9,782 bases of DNA, taken from contig WUAK01000092.1 in the NCBI GenBank assembly GCA_009827205.1, positions 1 through 9,782 on the forward strand, given 5' to 3'. The DNA is from Phycisphaeraceae bacterium. GTDB taxonomy: Bacteria > Planctomycetota > Phycisphaerae > Phycisphaerales > UBA1924. The notes beneath the pieces are model-generated. The model searched no databases, was not told the DNA's origin, and saw nothing but the letters and a program-made list of their open reading frames with translations. Below, piece by piece: positions 1 through 5,530 of the stretch. Made by a program: the position numbers and the translations under genes. The stretch's first letter is position 1. Every line of letters starts with the position of its first letter.

Positions 1-443
1 AAGTACTTGCCCACAAAGCTACCCAGCAGCCTGCCGCCCAGATACAGCAGAACGATCGCTACCAGAAGCCCCGTCAGCCTCAGCAGGCCGAAAGCCCAGG
101 TGTCCCAGAAACTCCCGAGCTTCTGGCGTCGGACGTGATTACGGATACGGGAGTCATCAGCTTCGCGGAGCAAAGGATCCGCTGTTGTTTCCCTGAACTG
201 ATCAACCTCGGAACTCGTCGCACGGAACCAATCGGGCAGGTTCGGATCGCTGATGACGCGCGGCGTGATCTCGACAATGGCAAGACGTATCCCCGAGTTG
301 ATCGGAGCCGCGACGTTGTTGTACAGGAAGAGGAACGCCTGAAAGAGCAGCCAGAGCGTGACAATCGACGGCAGGAGGACGGCGAGACCGCGCACGAAAA
401 AGAGCCGGAAGTCTGCCCAGAAGCTGTGGTGAGGAGTCGCCAT
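1..443 (-). CDS. DUF502-family membrane protein, C-terminus outside window
   Basis: Reading the minus strand from the ATG at 443-441 gives 147 uninterrupted codons running off the left edge, so this is a 5'-complete, 3'-partial gene. The N-terminus (MATPHHSFWADFRLFFVRGL) leads into a hydrophobic segment at about residues 17-42 containing the sequence LLPSIVTLWLLF. A polar loop of about 75 residues follows, and a second hydrophobic helix lies at about residues 117-141 (RLTGLLVAIVLLYLGGRLLG). Two helices, a Leu-Pro-x-x-x-T motif in the first and a Gly-Arg-x-Leu ending in the second are the usual look of DUF502 inner-membrane proteins, whose function is not established. The start is the first ATG before the first helix; no clear Shine-Dalgarno is visible, so a slightly longer N-terminus is possible. 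It lies 72 bases downstream of tRNA-Ile on the same strand, with no terminator hairpin between, so read-through from the tRNA promoter is possible. Confidence 0.72.
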   Translation of the reverse strand, partial: MATPHHSFWADFRLFFVRGLAVLLPSIVTLWLLFQAFLFLYNNVAAPINSGIRLAIVEITPRVISDPNLPDWFRATSSEVDQFRETTADPLLREADDSRIRNHVRRQKLGSFWDTWAFGLLRLTGLLVAIVLLYLGGRLLGSFVGKY

Positions 444-515
444 GTCTGTATTGGACCAGATCCGAGGATGCCGTGCGGAACCTGCCGTCCCGGGCTTCTC
501 TCATGCGTCCTCTAA

Positions 516-588
516 TGGGCCTGACAGGACTTGAACCTGTGACCTCACCCTTATCAGGGGTGCGCTCTACCGACTGAGCTACAAGCCC
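516..588 (-). tRNA. tRNA-Ile (anticodon GAT)
   Basis: The minus strand folds into a full cloverleaf of 73 nt. The acceptor stem GGGCTTG pairs with CAGGCCC (one G-U), and the discriminator is A. The D arm is TAGCTCAGTCGGTAGAGC, the anticodon stem CACCC/GGGTG closes the loop CTGATAA, and the T arm contains GGTTCAAGTCC. The anticodon GAT lies at 555-553 and reads Ile codons. The 3' CCA is not encoded. A single isolated tRNA-Ile outside an rRNA spacer is notable only because GAT-Ile is often found inside rRNA operons. Confidence 0.97.
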
Positions 589-598
589 TCAAGGGCCG

Positions 599-626
599 AG
601 TCTAGGCCCAACGCTCGCTGAGTCAA
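599..626 (-). promoter_or_regulatory. Promoter of tRNA-Ile with GC-rich discriminator
   Basis: On the minus strand TTGACT (626-621) is followed after 16 bases by TAGACT (604-599), a good sigma-70-type -35/-10 pair placed about 10 bases before the mature tRNA 5' end. The bases between the -10 and the expected start are CGGCCC, a GC-rich discriminator of the kind known from stringently controlled stable-RNA promoters. The -10 box is flanked exactly by an inverted repeat, GGGCC (593-597) and GGCCC (605-609). Assignment is by pattern only; ppGpp control is inference. Confidence 0.6.
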
Positions 627-785
627 TCCACTCGGAATCGGCATGTGTTGTGATCCGGTAAAACCCCAAGGGTCCAGAAACCTCGAGGTGGATACACACG
701 AACCGAATTCTCAGCAAGGCTATCGAATTCAGGTGGGGCTATCAGTAAACTCACCTATACGGAAGTACACCGGTCAAGGCAGCCC

Positions 786-804
786 AATTTGCCAAGGCCA
801 AATT
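786..804 (+). repeat. Short inverted repeat in leader of the PEP-CTERM gene
   Basis: AATTTG (786-791) and CAAATT (799-804) are perfect complements around a seven-base loop, CCAAGGC, 53 bases before the ATG at 858. It could be a hairpin in the mRNA leader or an operator half-site pair; it is short enough to be chance. The rest of the spacer 589-857 has no gene I can support, and I see no convincing promoter for the downstream gene. Confidence 0.3.
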
Positions 805-857
805 CATGCCGGCCGCCAGACTGTCACCTGTGCGGACGCAAAGGGAGAATTGAAGAG

Positions 858-2018
858 ATGATCCGTAGAACAGCACTTCTGCTTGCGCTTACCGGTGCGG
901 CAGCCTCGGCAAACGCCCAGGGACTCGGCGACATCCTGTTCACCACAAACGACCGCAGCGGCGGCCAAGACACCATCCAGCTCTTGGATTACGCGAACCT
1001 CACCGCGAACACCCTCGTGACCTTCCCCGCAGGTCCGCTCTCACAGGAGCGGCTCATCGGCGGCATCGCCCAGGGACCAAGCGGTGAGTTCTACTTCTCG
1101 AACTCGCCCACACCGAACATGAACCCATCGAATGCATCGATCATCCAGGTCGACAACATGTTCGGCGGCGCACCCTCTGTCTCCACGCTCTTCTCCAGCG
1201 ACCCCGTTCAGCAGGTCGAGGGCATGGCGTACGACAGCGTCACCAACAACCTCCTGTTCGCCAACAACCCCGAGTCTGGCCCAGTCTTGCCCTTGCGTGA
1301 GGAAGGCATCCTCGGCATCGACCTCGCGAACCCCGTGGGCGTCTCGGTCGTTGTCGATGAGCCACTCTTTACTGACCCACGCCCGCGTGACAACGCGTTC
1401 AACGTTGTCAGGGCTGACCGTGTCCGCCCAGGCAACTTCTACATCAACGCAGTCAACGGCGGCGTCGACGACAACCCAGACATCCCACCGGGCGGCGACC
1501 GCGAGGCAAGCCTCATCAGCCGCCTCGTCATGACCGACGCGAACGACCCGACCAACAACACATACTCGACTCTGATCGATCTCTCGCCGTCGGTTACGGG
1601 TCTGAGCGAAACGCTCTCGCGTGTCCGCGGCATCGCCTCGGCAGACAACGGGAACATCTACCTCGCCGAGGAGCACAACCGCTCCCTCTACGAGGTACAG
1701 CTCGACGGCAACGGCGATTACGTCGGCATCTCGAAGATCCTCGATCTCGATACCGAGCTCGACAGCGACAACACCGGCGTCAGATTCCAGCCCTTCTCGA
1801 TCATCTTCAATGAGTTCACCGGCAAGCTCAACTACATCGAGCGCAACATCGATTCCGGGAACTTCGAGGGACGCATCGTCGAGGTGAACCTCGACGGCAC
1901 AGGCCGACAGGTTCTGCTCGACAACGTGGATGCGACGCAGCTGTTTGCCGTGCCCGCACCGTCTGCGATGGCCCTGCTCGGACTCGGCGGCCTCGCCGCG
2001 ACCCGCCGTCGCCGCTAA
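858..2018 (+). CDS. Exported beta-propeller-like protein with PEP-CTERM-type sorting tail
   Basis: The product has 386 residues. I chose the ATG at 858 because it begins a clear Sec signal peptide (MIRRTALLLALTGAAASANA, cleavage expected after Ala20) and is preceded by AGGGAG at 842-847; in-frame upstream codons give only non-hydrophobic sequence. The mature part has repeated short motifs such as GEFYFSN, NNLLFAN, GNFYINA, GNIYLAEEHNRSLYEVQLDG and GKLNYIE...RIVEVNLDG, about 50-70 residues apart. This recalls NHL/YWTD-type propeller blades with Asp/Asn-rich loops. The C-terminus is VPAPS, a Leu/Gly/Ala helix, then RRRR: a PEP-CTERM-like signal which in other bacteria is processed by an exosortase and directs proteins to the envelope or matrix. 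No catalytic motif is visible, so the function is unknown; a structural or binding role outside the cell is the most I would infer. It ends at the shared terminator at 2045. Confidence 0.85.
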   Translation: MIRRTALLLALTGAAASANAQGLGDILFTTNDRSGGQDTIQLLDYANLTANTLVTFPAGPLSQERLIGGIAQGPSGEFYFSNSPTPNMNPSNASIIQVDNMFGGAPSVSTLFSSDPVQQVEGMAYDSVTNNLLFANNPESGPVLPLREEGILGIDLANPVGVSVVVDEPLFTDPRPRDNAFNVVRADRVRPGNFYINAVNGGVDDNPDIPPGGDREASLISRLVMTDANDPTNNTYSTLIDLSPSVTGLSETLSRVRGIASADNGNIYLAEEHNRSLYEVQLDGNGDYVGISKILDLDTELDSDNTGVRFQPFSIIFNEFTGKLNYIERNIDSGNFEGRIVEVNLDGTGRQVLLDNVDATQLFAVPAPSAMALLGLGGLAATRRRR

Positions 2019-2044
2019 GCGGTACGTTCGAACTCACCATTGAA

Positions 2045-2080
2045 AGAGCCCCGCACCAGATGGTGCGGGGCTCTCTTTGT
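2045..2080. terminator. Bidirectional terminator between convergent genes
   Basis: AGAGCCCCGCACC (2045-2057) pairs perfectly with GGTGCGGGGCTCT (2062-2074) around the loop AGAT, a 13-bp GC-rich stem. A T-rich tail (CTTTGT) follows on the plus strand, and GAAAGAG precedes it, giving CTCTTTC on the minus strand. It lies between the stops of the converging genes at 2018 and 2108, so it can serve both. Confidence 0.92.
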
Positions 2081-2107
2081 GTTCACTGAAAGTTGTCTGC
2101 AGAACGA

Positions 2108-3820
2108 TCAGTTCGTCAGTGTGTAGCCGTCCTTGAAGAACTCGACGATCGCGGGCGCAGAGTATGCCTCATCCCAGCTCAAACGCGACTGGGCCTTGGC
2201 GCGGTTGAGGACCAGCTGAGCATTCGGGGGCAGCAACTGGTACTGTGCGTAGCGGGTGAGCGTCCGGTTCGCATCAACAAACGAACGACCGTTGATGCTG
2301 ATCGGGTTGGACTCGTTCGAGAGGTTGACCCACTCGTTGAGGCTGTAGTACCTGTTGCGGGCACGGAACCAGTTCGATGTGCCGCCCACGTAGTAGGTGT
2401 TGTTGTAAGAGACCACATCGTTGAGGGTACTGCTTTCGAAGTGACGCACCGCTGGGCTCTCGTTCGTGTTGTCGTAGACAACATTGAAACGGAAGATCAT
2501 GTCGCGGGTGCTCTCATTCTCGATGACAACGTTATTGAGCCAGTTGTAGATCACGTTGTACTCGACGAGCAGATTCGTGATCGGTTGGTTGTCGCCGCCG
2601 ATGAGGGAGATTGCTTCACTCAGGCCGGTGTCGGTGCCGTTGCGGAGAATGACGTTGTTGCGGATCTTGGCCTGGTCAACAAACTGGACGTGGATGCCCA
2701 TGCCGCGGCGGAGGTCGGGGGAGATGTCCTTACCTTCGAGAATGATGTTGTCCTCGATACGGCCTGTGGTGCGCTCGTCCTCGTTGCCAAGCAGGATCGA
2801 GATCGAGTTCCGGTAGAACAGGTTGCCGGTCACCGTGCCGCCCGGGCGTGCCTGGAGACCGTGGCTCGACGCGTTCGAGATGATGTTGTCGCGGACCGTG
2901 AGGTTGTCGCAACTGGTCTGAACGTAGATGTTGTGGTTGAAGATGGTTGGCTCGGCGCCGTTGATGGTCTGGGACCACCCGTTGTGATCGAAGGTGCAGC
3001 CCTCGATCATCAGACCATCAACTCGAGCGGCGTAGAGACCCTGTGAATGCTGGCCGACGGCCCAAGAGTCTGCGATAACGCTGCGGCGGACACGGACGTC
3101 TGTACCAACCTCACCTTTGGGCGCCTGGAACTGAAGGTTGTCCGCGTATCCGGTGATCTTGCAATCCTCGATGAGGATGTCCTGGAAGTCACAGATGAAC
3201 TCGATTCCACCCGGCGCACTACTTGCGGTGCGGGTGTGAGGCCGAAACTCAAGACCAACGAAGTAGATGTGCTTGCGGAATTCCGGACCCGTCGCACGCA
3301 TGCCTTTCGAAGAGCCAGTCAGGATCTTCGGCCGTGCGCTGTTGGTGCCGTAGGCTGTGATAACCATGGGCTCGGACTTGGATCGACCGGACTTTTTCCA
3401 GTTGGGCAGTGACTCGAAGAACGTGTCACCCCTGCGGAGGCTGACCCAGTCGGGCTTGCCGTCACGGATCAGGTTGTAGGCCTTCTGGATCGTCTTGACG
3501 GGTCTGTTCTGAGAAAGGCCGTCGTTCGAATCGTTGCCTTGCGAGCTGGAAACGTAGATGACCCGAGAATCGGCGCTGGGTGTCAGGTCGGTCCAGCCTG
3601 TGTTGGTGGGCGGGTTGTTGTAGTTGATCAAGAACGCGTTGAAATCGGTCGGGGTGACCCTGCCGTCGTAGTTGTAGTCAGCCCTGATATCGTTGTTAGT
3701 GTAGTAGATCAGCCAGGCCTTGAACTGCTGCAGGGTGGGCTGTGCCCCGGCGTCGGCTGTCCTCCAAGACATGAACACTGCTGCAATCAACAGCACGTAT
3801 CGAGTCAGTGAATAAGTCAC
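2108..3820 (-). CDS. Secreted right-handed parallel beta-helix protein with dockerin-like calcium loop
   Basis: The product has 570 residues and starts at GTG (3820-3818), preceded by GGGAGG at 3835-3830. A signal peptide is evident (residues 1 to about 26, ending ADAGA-Q). Residues 44-68 hold a dockerin/EF-hand style loop, D48-Y-N50-Y-D52-G-R-V-T-P-T-D59, then DFNAFLINY; the preceding FKAWLIYY resembles that last helix, so this is one calcium loop between two alike helices. From about residue 86 the sequence opens with GNDSNDGLS...PVKTIQKA, typical of the first coil of pectate-lyase-like folds. It continues with many N-x-I/V and DN-I-I repeats (VRDNIIS, IEDNIIL, IRNNVIL, VEYNVIY, FRFNVVY), the signature of stacked beta-helix coils. 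Known relatives include polysaccharide lyases, epimerases and adhesins. I see no assignable catalytic residues, so polysaccharide binding or cleavage outside the cell is only an inference. The dockerin-like module may anchor or oligomerise it. Confidence 0.85.
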   Translation of the reverse strand: MTYSLTRYVLLIAAVFMSWRTADAGAQPTLQQFKAWLIYYTNNDIRADYNYDGRVTPTDFNAFLINYNNPPTNTGWTDLTPSADSRVIYVSSSQGNDSNDGLSQNRPVKTIQKAYNLIRDGKPDWVSLRRGDTFFESLPNWKKSGRSKSEPMVITAYGTNSARPKILTGSSKGMRATGPEFRKHIYFVGLEFRPHTRTASSAPGGIEFICDFQDILIEDCKITGYADNLQFQAPKGEVGTDVRVRRSVIADSWAVGQHSQGLYAARVDGLMIEGCTFDHNGWSQTINGAEPTIFNHNIYVQTSCDNLTVRDNIISNASSHGLQARPGGTVTGNLFYRNSISILLGNEDERTTGRIEDNIILEGKDISPDLRRGMGIHVQFVDQAKIRNNVILRNGTDTGLSEAISLIGGDNQPITNLLVEYNVIYNWLNNVVIENESTRDMIFRFNVVYDNTNESPAVRHFESSTLNDVVSYNNTYYVGGTSNWFRARNRYYSLNEWVNLSNESNPISINGRSFVDANRTLTRYAQYQLLPPNAQLVLNRAKAQSRLSWDEAYSAPAIVEFFKDGYTLTN

Positions 3821-3872
3821 GCTTTGCGTCCTCCCTGAGACGTATGTCGCACCGGCACTCCGTCCGGCGCGT

Positions 3873-3895
3873 GCCTGCTCTATCTGAGAGCCGGC
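3873..3895 (-). repeat. Leader hairpin of the beta-helix gene
   Basis: GCC-T-GCTCT and AGAGC-C-GGC form a stem of 3 bp, one mismatch and 5 bp, closed by a five-base loop. It lies about 53 bases upstream of the GTG start at 3820. The hairpin at 3934-3954 (GAC-T-GGCTC and GAGCC-T-GTC, three-base loop) has the same 3+mismatch+5 design. If transcribed, both sit in the 5' leader of the minus-strand gene and could affect its expression. Confidence 0.4.
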
Positions 3896-4033
3896 ATGGT
3901 GTTACTTGTGTTCGAATGTGCACCGGGACTGACGACTGGCTCCTCGAGCCTGTCCTCCCCGCCTCACACGCTTCTTGCGTGCAATGCTCCCGGTCGCCGG
4001 CCGCGTCCTGTGCGGCCCGAGTCCTCCACATAT

Positions 4034-4055
4034 GCAGGCACCATTGGTGCACTGC
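4034..4055. repeat. Extended palindrome in the spacer
   Basis: GCACCA-T-TGGTGC (4038-4050) is a perfect 6-1-6 palindrome. It is extended by GCAG on the left and CTGC on the right, with a single extra A at 4051. It could be an operator for a dimeric DNA-binding protein or the tip of an RNA stem; no known consensus was recognised. Confidence 0.35.
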
Positions 4056-4202
4056 GAAGCACTCGATTGGGCAGAGCATAACCAGCTAAAAGCCCGTGGC
4101 AATGGGGGTTTTCGCCGAACTCGCTTTCTTTGCGCACGTCGCTGTCGGTTCTCCACCGGATCGAGTGACTGGTACTCGTCGAAACAAGCAACTATGGCCG
4201 AT

Positions 4203-4232
4203 TTGACTATCAATTGAGAATGTGTCTCAATT
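4203..4232 (+). promoter_or_regulatory. Fur-family-like operator and possible -35 upstream of the heme oxygenase-like gene
   Basis: AATTGAGA (4212-4219) and TCTCAATT (4225-4232) are perfect complements around ATGTG, a 21-base operator-like palindrome. Read in the 15-base 7-1-7 frame of Fur-family boxes it is TGAGAAT-G-TGTCTCA (4215-4229), sharing 6 of 7 bases in the left half with the ferritin box at 5047. A candidate -35, TTGACT (4203-4208), directly precedes it, but the -10 that would fall about 17 bases later lies inside the palindrome and matches poorly. A repressor bound here would block such a promoter. The distance to the ATG at 4319 is 86 bases. Confidence 0.5.
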
Positions 4233-4318
4233 ATCAACCCCATTCCTTGACGCTCGGATTCCGCCTGCGATCATCAACTGAAGGGCACGACACGAGAACG
4301 AGACCCCAGGGAGCACCA

Positions 4319-4954
4319 ATGAGCACCACCGATCGACCCATGAGCCAGATGATGAAAGAGGGCTGCGCTGACCTGCACGAAAGGGCCGAGCACGCCAAGG
4401 TGCCCAGCCGCATGGTCGCCGGTGAGATGACTCGTGACGAGTTCGCCGCCATGCTCCAGCAAGACGCGATATGGAACAAGGCACTCGACGCCGCGATCCT
4501 TGAGCACCGCGACGCGAATCCCTATCTGAAGGCTCTTGTCGAGGACATCCAACTCCAGGGCCCCTACTACGACGAGGATCTCACCCACTACGGCGTACCC
4601 GCCGACGTCGAGCCCACACCGGGTGTCAAAGCGATGCTCGACACCATCGAAGAAGCCCGCCAGAGTTCGCCCCTGACACTCCTTGGGCTGCACTACGTCC
4701 GTGAGGGCGCCAACAACGGCAACCACTATGTAGCAAAGAAGTTGCGCGGCGCGTGGGGTATCGAGAACGATACAGGCCTCCGCTCGCTCGATCCCTATGG
4801 CAACAACCAGCGACCCCTCTGGGAGAAGTTCAAGGTCACCCTCGACGCCCAGCCCTTTACCGCTGAGGAAAAGGACCAGATGGTCCAGTCGGGTCGGGTG
4901 ATGTTCGAGCGCGTGATGGCGATCCACGAGGATCTCGCCGGCGCGACCGCCTGA
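4319..4954 (+). CDS. Heme oxygenase-like protein (divergent)
   Basis: The product has 211 residues, the usual size of bacterial biliverdin-producing heme oxygenases. The ATG at 4319 is chosen because AGGGAG (4308-4313) stands five bases before it; codons upstream encode no family sequence. The N-terminal helix, MMKEGCADLHERAEH, matches the family's proximal helix, with His20 as the expected heme iron ligand. Helical segments follow, with a distal-helix equivalent at about residues 126-141: Y126-V-R-E-G-A-N-N-G-N-H-Y-V-A-K-K. Canonical enzymes have a GDLSGGQ core here. In this protein the glycines are shifted, the catalytic Asp is Asn, and a His (136) is present. The family opens the heme ring with O2 and electrons to give biliverdin, CO and Fe2+ in the cytoplasm. 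The fold call is firm; the chemistry is less sure. It could instead be a heme-binding relative or a non-heme enzyme of the wider superfamily. The ferritin gene and shared operator type support an iron role. It is followed by its own terminator. Confidence 0.75.
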   Translation: MSTTDRPMSQMMKEGCADLHERAEHAKVPSRMVAGEMTRDEFAAMLQQDAIWNKALDAAILEHRDANPYLKALVEDIQLQGPYYDEDLTHYGVPADVEPTPGVKAMLDTIEEARQSSPLTLLGLHYVREGANNGNHYVAKKLRGAWGIENDTGLRSLDPYGNNQRPLWEKFKVTLDAQPFTAEEKDQMVQSGRVMFERVMAIHEDLAGATA

Positions 4955-4982
4955 TCTGAACCAGAAAGCAAACCCACCCTCG

Positions 4983-5012
4983 AAGAACGCGGCAGCCAGC
5001 CGCGTTCTTTTC
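4983..5012 (+). terminator. Rho-independent terminator of the heme oxygenase-like gene
   Basis: AAGAACGCGGC (4983-4993) pairs perfectly with GCCGCGTTCTT (4999-5009) around the loop AGCCA. The T run at the end of the stem (TTCTTTTC) serves as tail. It lies 28 bases after the stop codon and separates this gene from the ferritin gene, which therefore probably has its own promoter. Confidence 0.88.
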
Positions 5013-5046
5013 ATACGTGGAATAGCCAAGGCTAGGGAGCTATTGT

Positions 5047-5061
5047 TTAGAATAATTCTAA
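5047..5061. promoter_or_regulatory. PerR/Fur-type box upstream of the ferritin-like gene
   Basis: TTAGAAT-A-ATTCTAA is a perfect 7-1-7 palindrome, differing from the classical PerR box (TTATAAT-N-ATTATAA) at one symmetric position per half. It lies 16 bases before the ATG at 5078 and just ahead of the Shine-Dalgarno AAGGAG (5065-5070). TAGAAT inside it (5048-5053) would serve as a -10, so a bound repressor would cover the promoter core. A -35 is not evident. PerR and Fur control ferritin and Dps genes in many bacteria; which regulator acts here cannot be told from the site. Confidence 0.75.
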
Positions 5062-5077
5062 TCTAAGGAGCGAGATC

Positions 5078-5518
5078 ATGTCCGACATCAGCAAGGATCA
5101 GTTCATCGCAGAACTCAACAACGACCTGGCCCACGAGTACAGCGCGATCTTGCAGTACATGACGTACGCAGCCAAGGTCAGCGGCCCTTCACGCCCCGAA
5201 CTCAAAGCCTTTTTCGAAGCCGAGATCCCCGACGAGACCGGACATGCTCAGTACCTCGCGGCCAAGATCGTTGCGCTCGGCGGCGAGCCCACAACCGAAC
5301 CCAAGCCGGTGAAGAAAGCCGAGTCTGCCAAGGACATGCTCAGCGCGATTCTCGAAGCCGAGTCTGATGCCCATGACCGGTATGCCGAGCGTGCGGCGCA
5401 GGCCGAGGCGCTCGGGATGAAGGGGCTGCAGGTCCAGCTCGAAGACATGGCGCGCGACGAGAGCGAGCACCGCGACGAAACCGCGCGCATCCTCAGGCGA
5501 TGGGACCAGGACAACTAA
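5078..5518 (+). CDS. Ferritin-like diiron protein (bacterioferritin/Dps-like)
   Basis: The product has 146 residues, starting at the ATG at 5078 with AAGGAG seven bases before it. It is an all-helical ferritin-superfamily protein with two E-x-x-H motifs, E53-T-G-H56 and E128-S-E-H131 (in RDESEH). With E20 (LAHEYSAI) and a Glu in the third helix (E93 or E95 in LEAESDAH) these make a complete ferroxidase diiron site. A Pro/Lys-rich linker (residues 70-82) separates helices 2 and 3. In true bacterioferritin the residue after the second-helix Glu is the heme-binding Met; here it is Thr54, so heme binding at a dimer interface is not expected. The likely role is oxidation and storage of Fe2+, or protection from peroxide. 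It sits downstream of the heme oxygenase-like gene but behind a terminator and with its own Fur/PerR-type box. No cage-forming or DNA-binding tail can be judged from sequence alone. Confidence 0.85.
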   Translation: MSDISKDQFIAELNNDLAHEYSAILQYMTYAAKVSGPSRPELKAFFEAEIPDETGHAQYLAAKIVALGGEPTTEPKPVKKAESAKDMLSAILEAESDAHDRYAERAAQAEALGMKGLQVQLEDMARDESEHRDETARILRRWDQDN

Positions 5519-5530
5519 TCACGCAAGCGA

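Larger units (their letters stand above)
3821..4318. other. Gene-free, hairpin-rich spacer between divergent genes
   Basis: This 498-base stretch separates the beta-helix gene (minus) from the heme oxygenase-like gene (plus). No open frame in it has a believable start, domain or codon pattern. It holds several perfect stem-loops: GCTCT/AGAGC (3877-3891), GGCTC/GAGCC (3938-3950), CACGC/GCGTG (3967-3981), GGCCGC/GCGGCC (3999-4017), GCACCA/TGGTGC (4038-4050) and CGAGT/ACTCG (4162-4178). There is also a weaker AAAA-CCC/GGG-TTTT stem (4088-4112). It ends with the palindrome at 4212-4232. It must carry the leaders and promoters of both neighbours; it might also encode a structured RNA. Confidence 0.6.

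Noticed and set aside
516..588. tRNA-Ile as an integration site for a mobile element
   Set aside because: No integrase, direct repeat of the tRNA 3' end or change of composition is seen next to it.
789..857. Longer start (TTG at 789) for the PEP-CTERM protein
   Set aside because: It would put a charged, Cys-containing stretch before a clear signal peptide; the ATG at 858 is well placed.
640..857. Cyclic-di-GMP riboswitch upstream of the PEP-CTERM gene, suggested by GGACGCAAAG
   Set aside because: Only one conserved segment resembles the class; the GCAAACC partner and the tetraloop-receptor stems in the right order are missing.
1041..1676. Open frame of 211 codons on the minus strand
   Set aside because: Antisense shadow of the PEP-CTERM gene, dominated by Val/Asp/Glu/Arg, with no recognisable motif.
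2093..3046. Long open frame of 317 codons on the plus strand
   Set aside because: It lies wholly antisense to the beta-helix gene, is rich in Val/Asp/Arg from reverse-complemented codons, and shows no domain. The minus-strand gene has signal peptide, fold repeats and ribosome site.
4088..4112. Terminator-like hairpin AAAA-CCC/GGG-TTTT in the spacer
   Set aside because: The stem has a G-G mismatch and only three GC pairs with a nine-base loop; there is no upstream gene for it to terminate.
3975..4217. Small genes in the spacer 3821-4318 on either strand
   Set aside because: Several overlapping short frames exist, none with a ribosome site plus sensible composition, and hairpins interrupt them all.
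4274..5029. Open frame of 251 codons on the minus strand
   Set aside because: Antisense to the heme oxygenase-like gene and running through its terminator; no family features.
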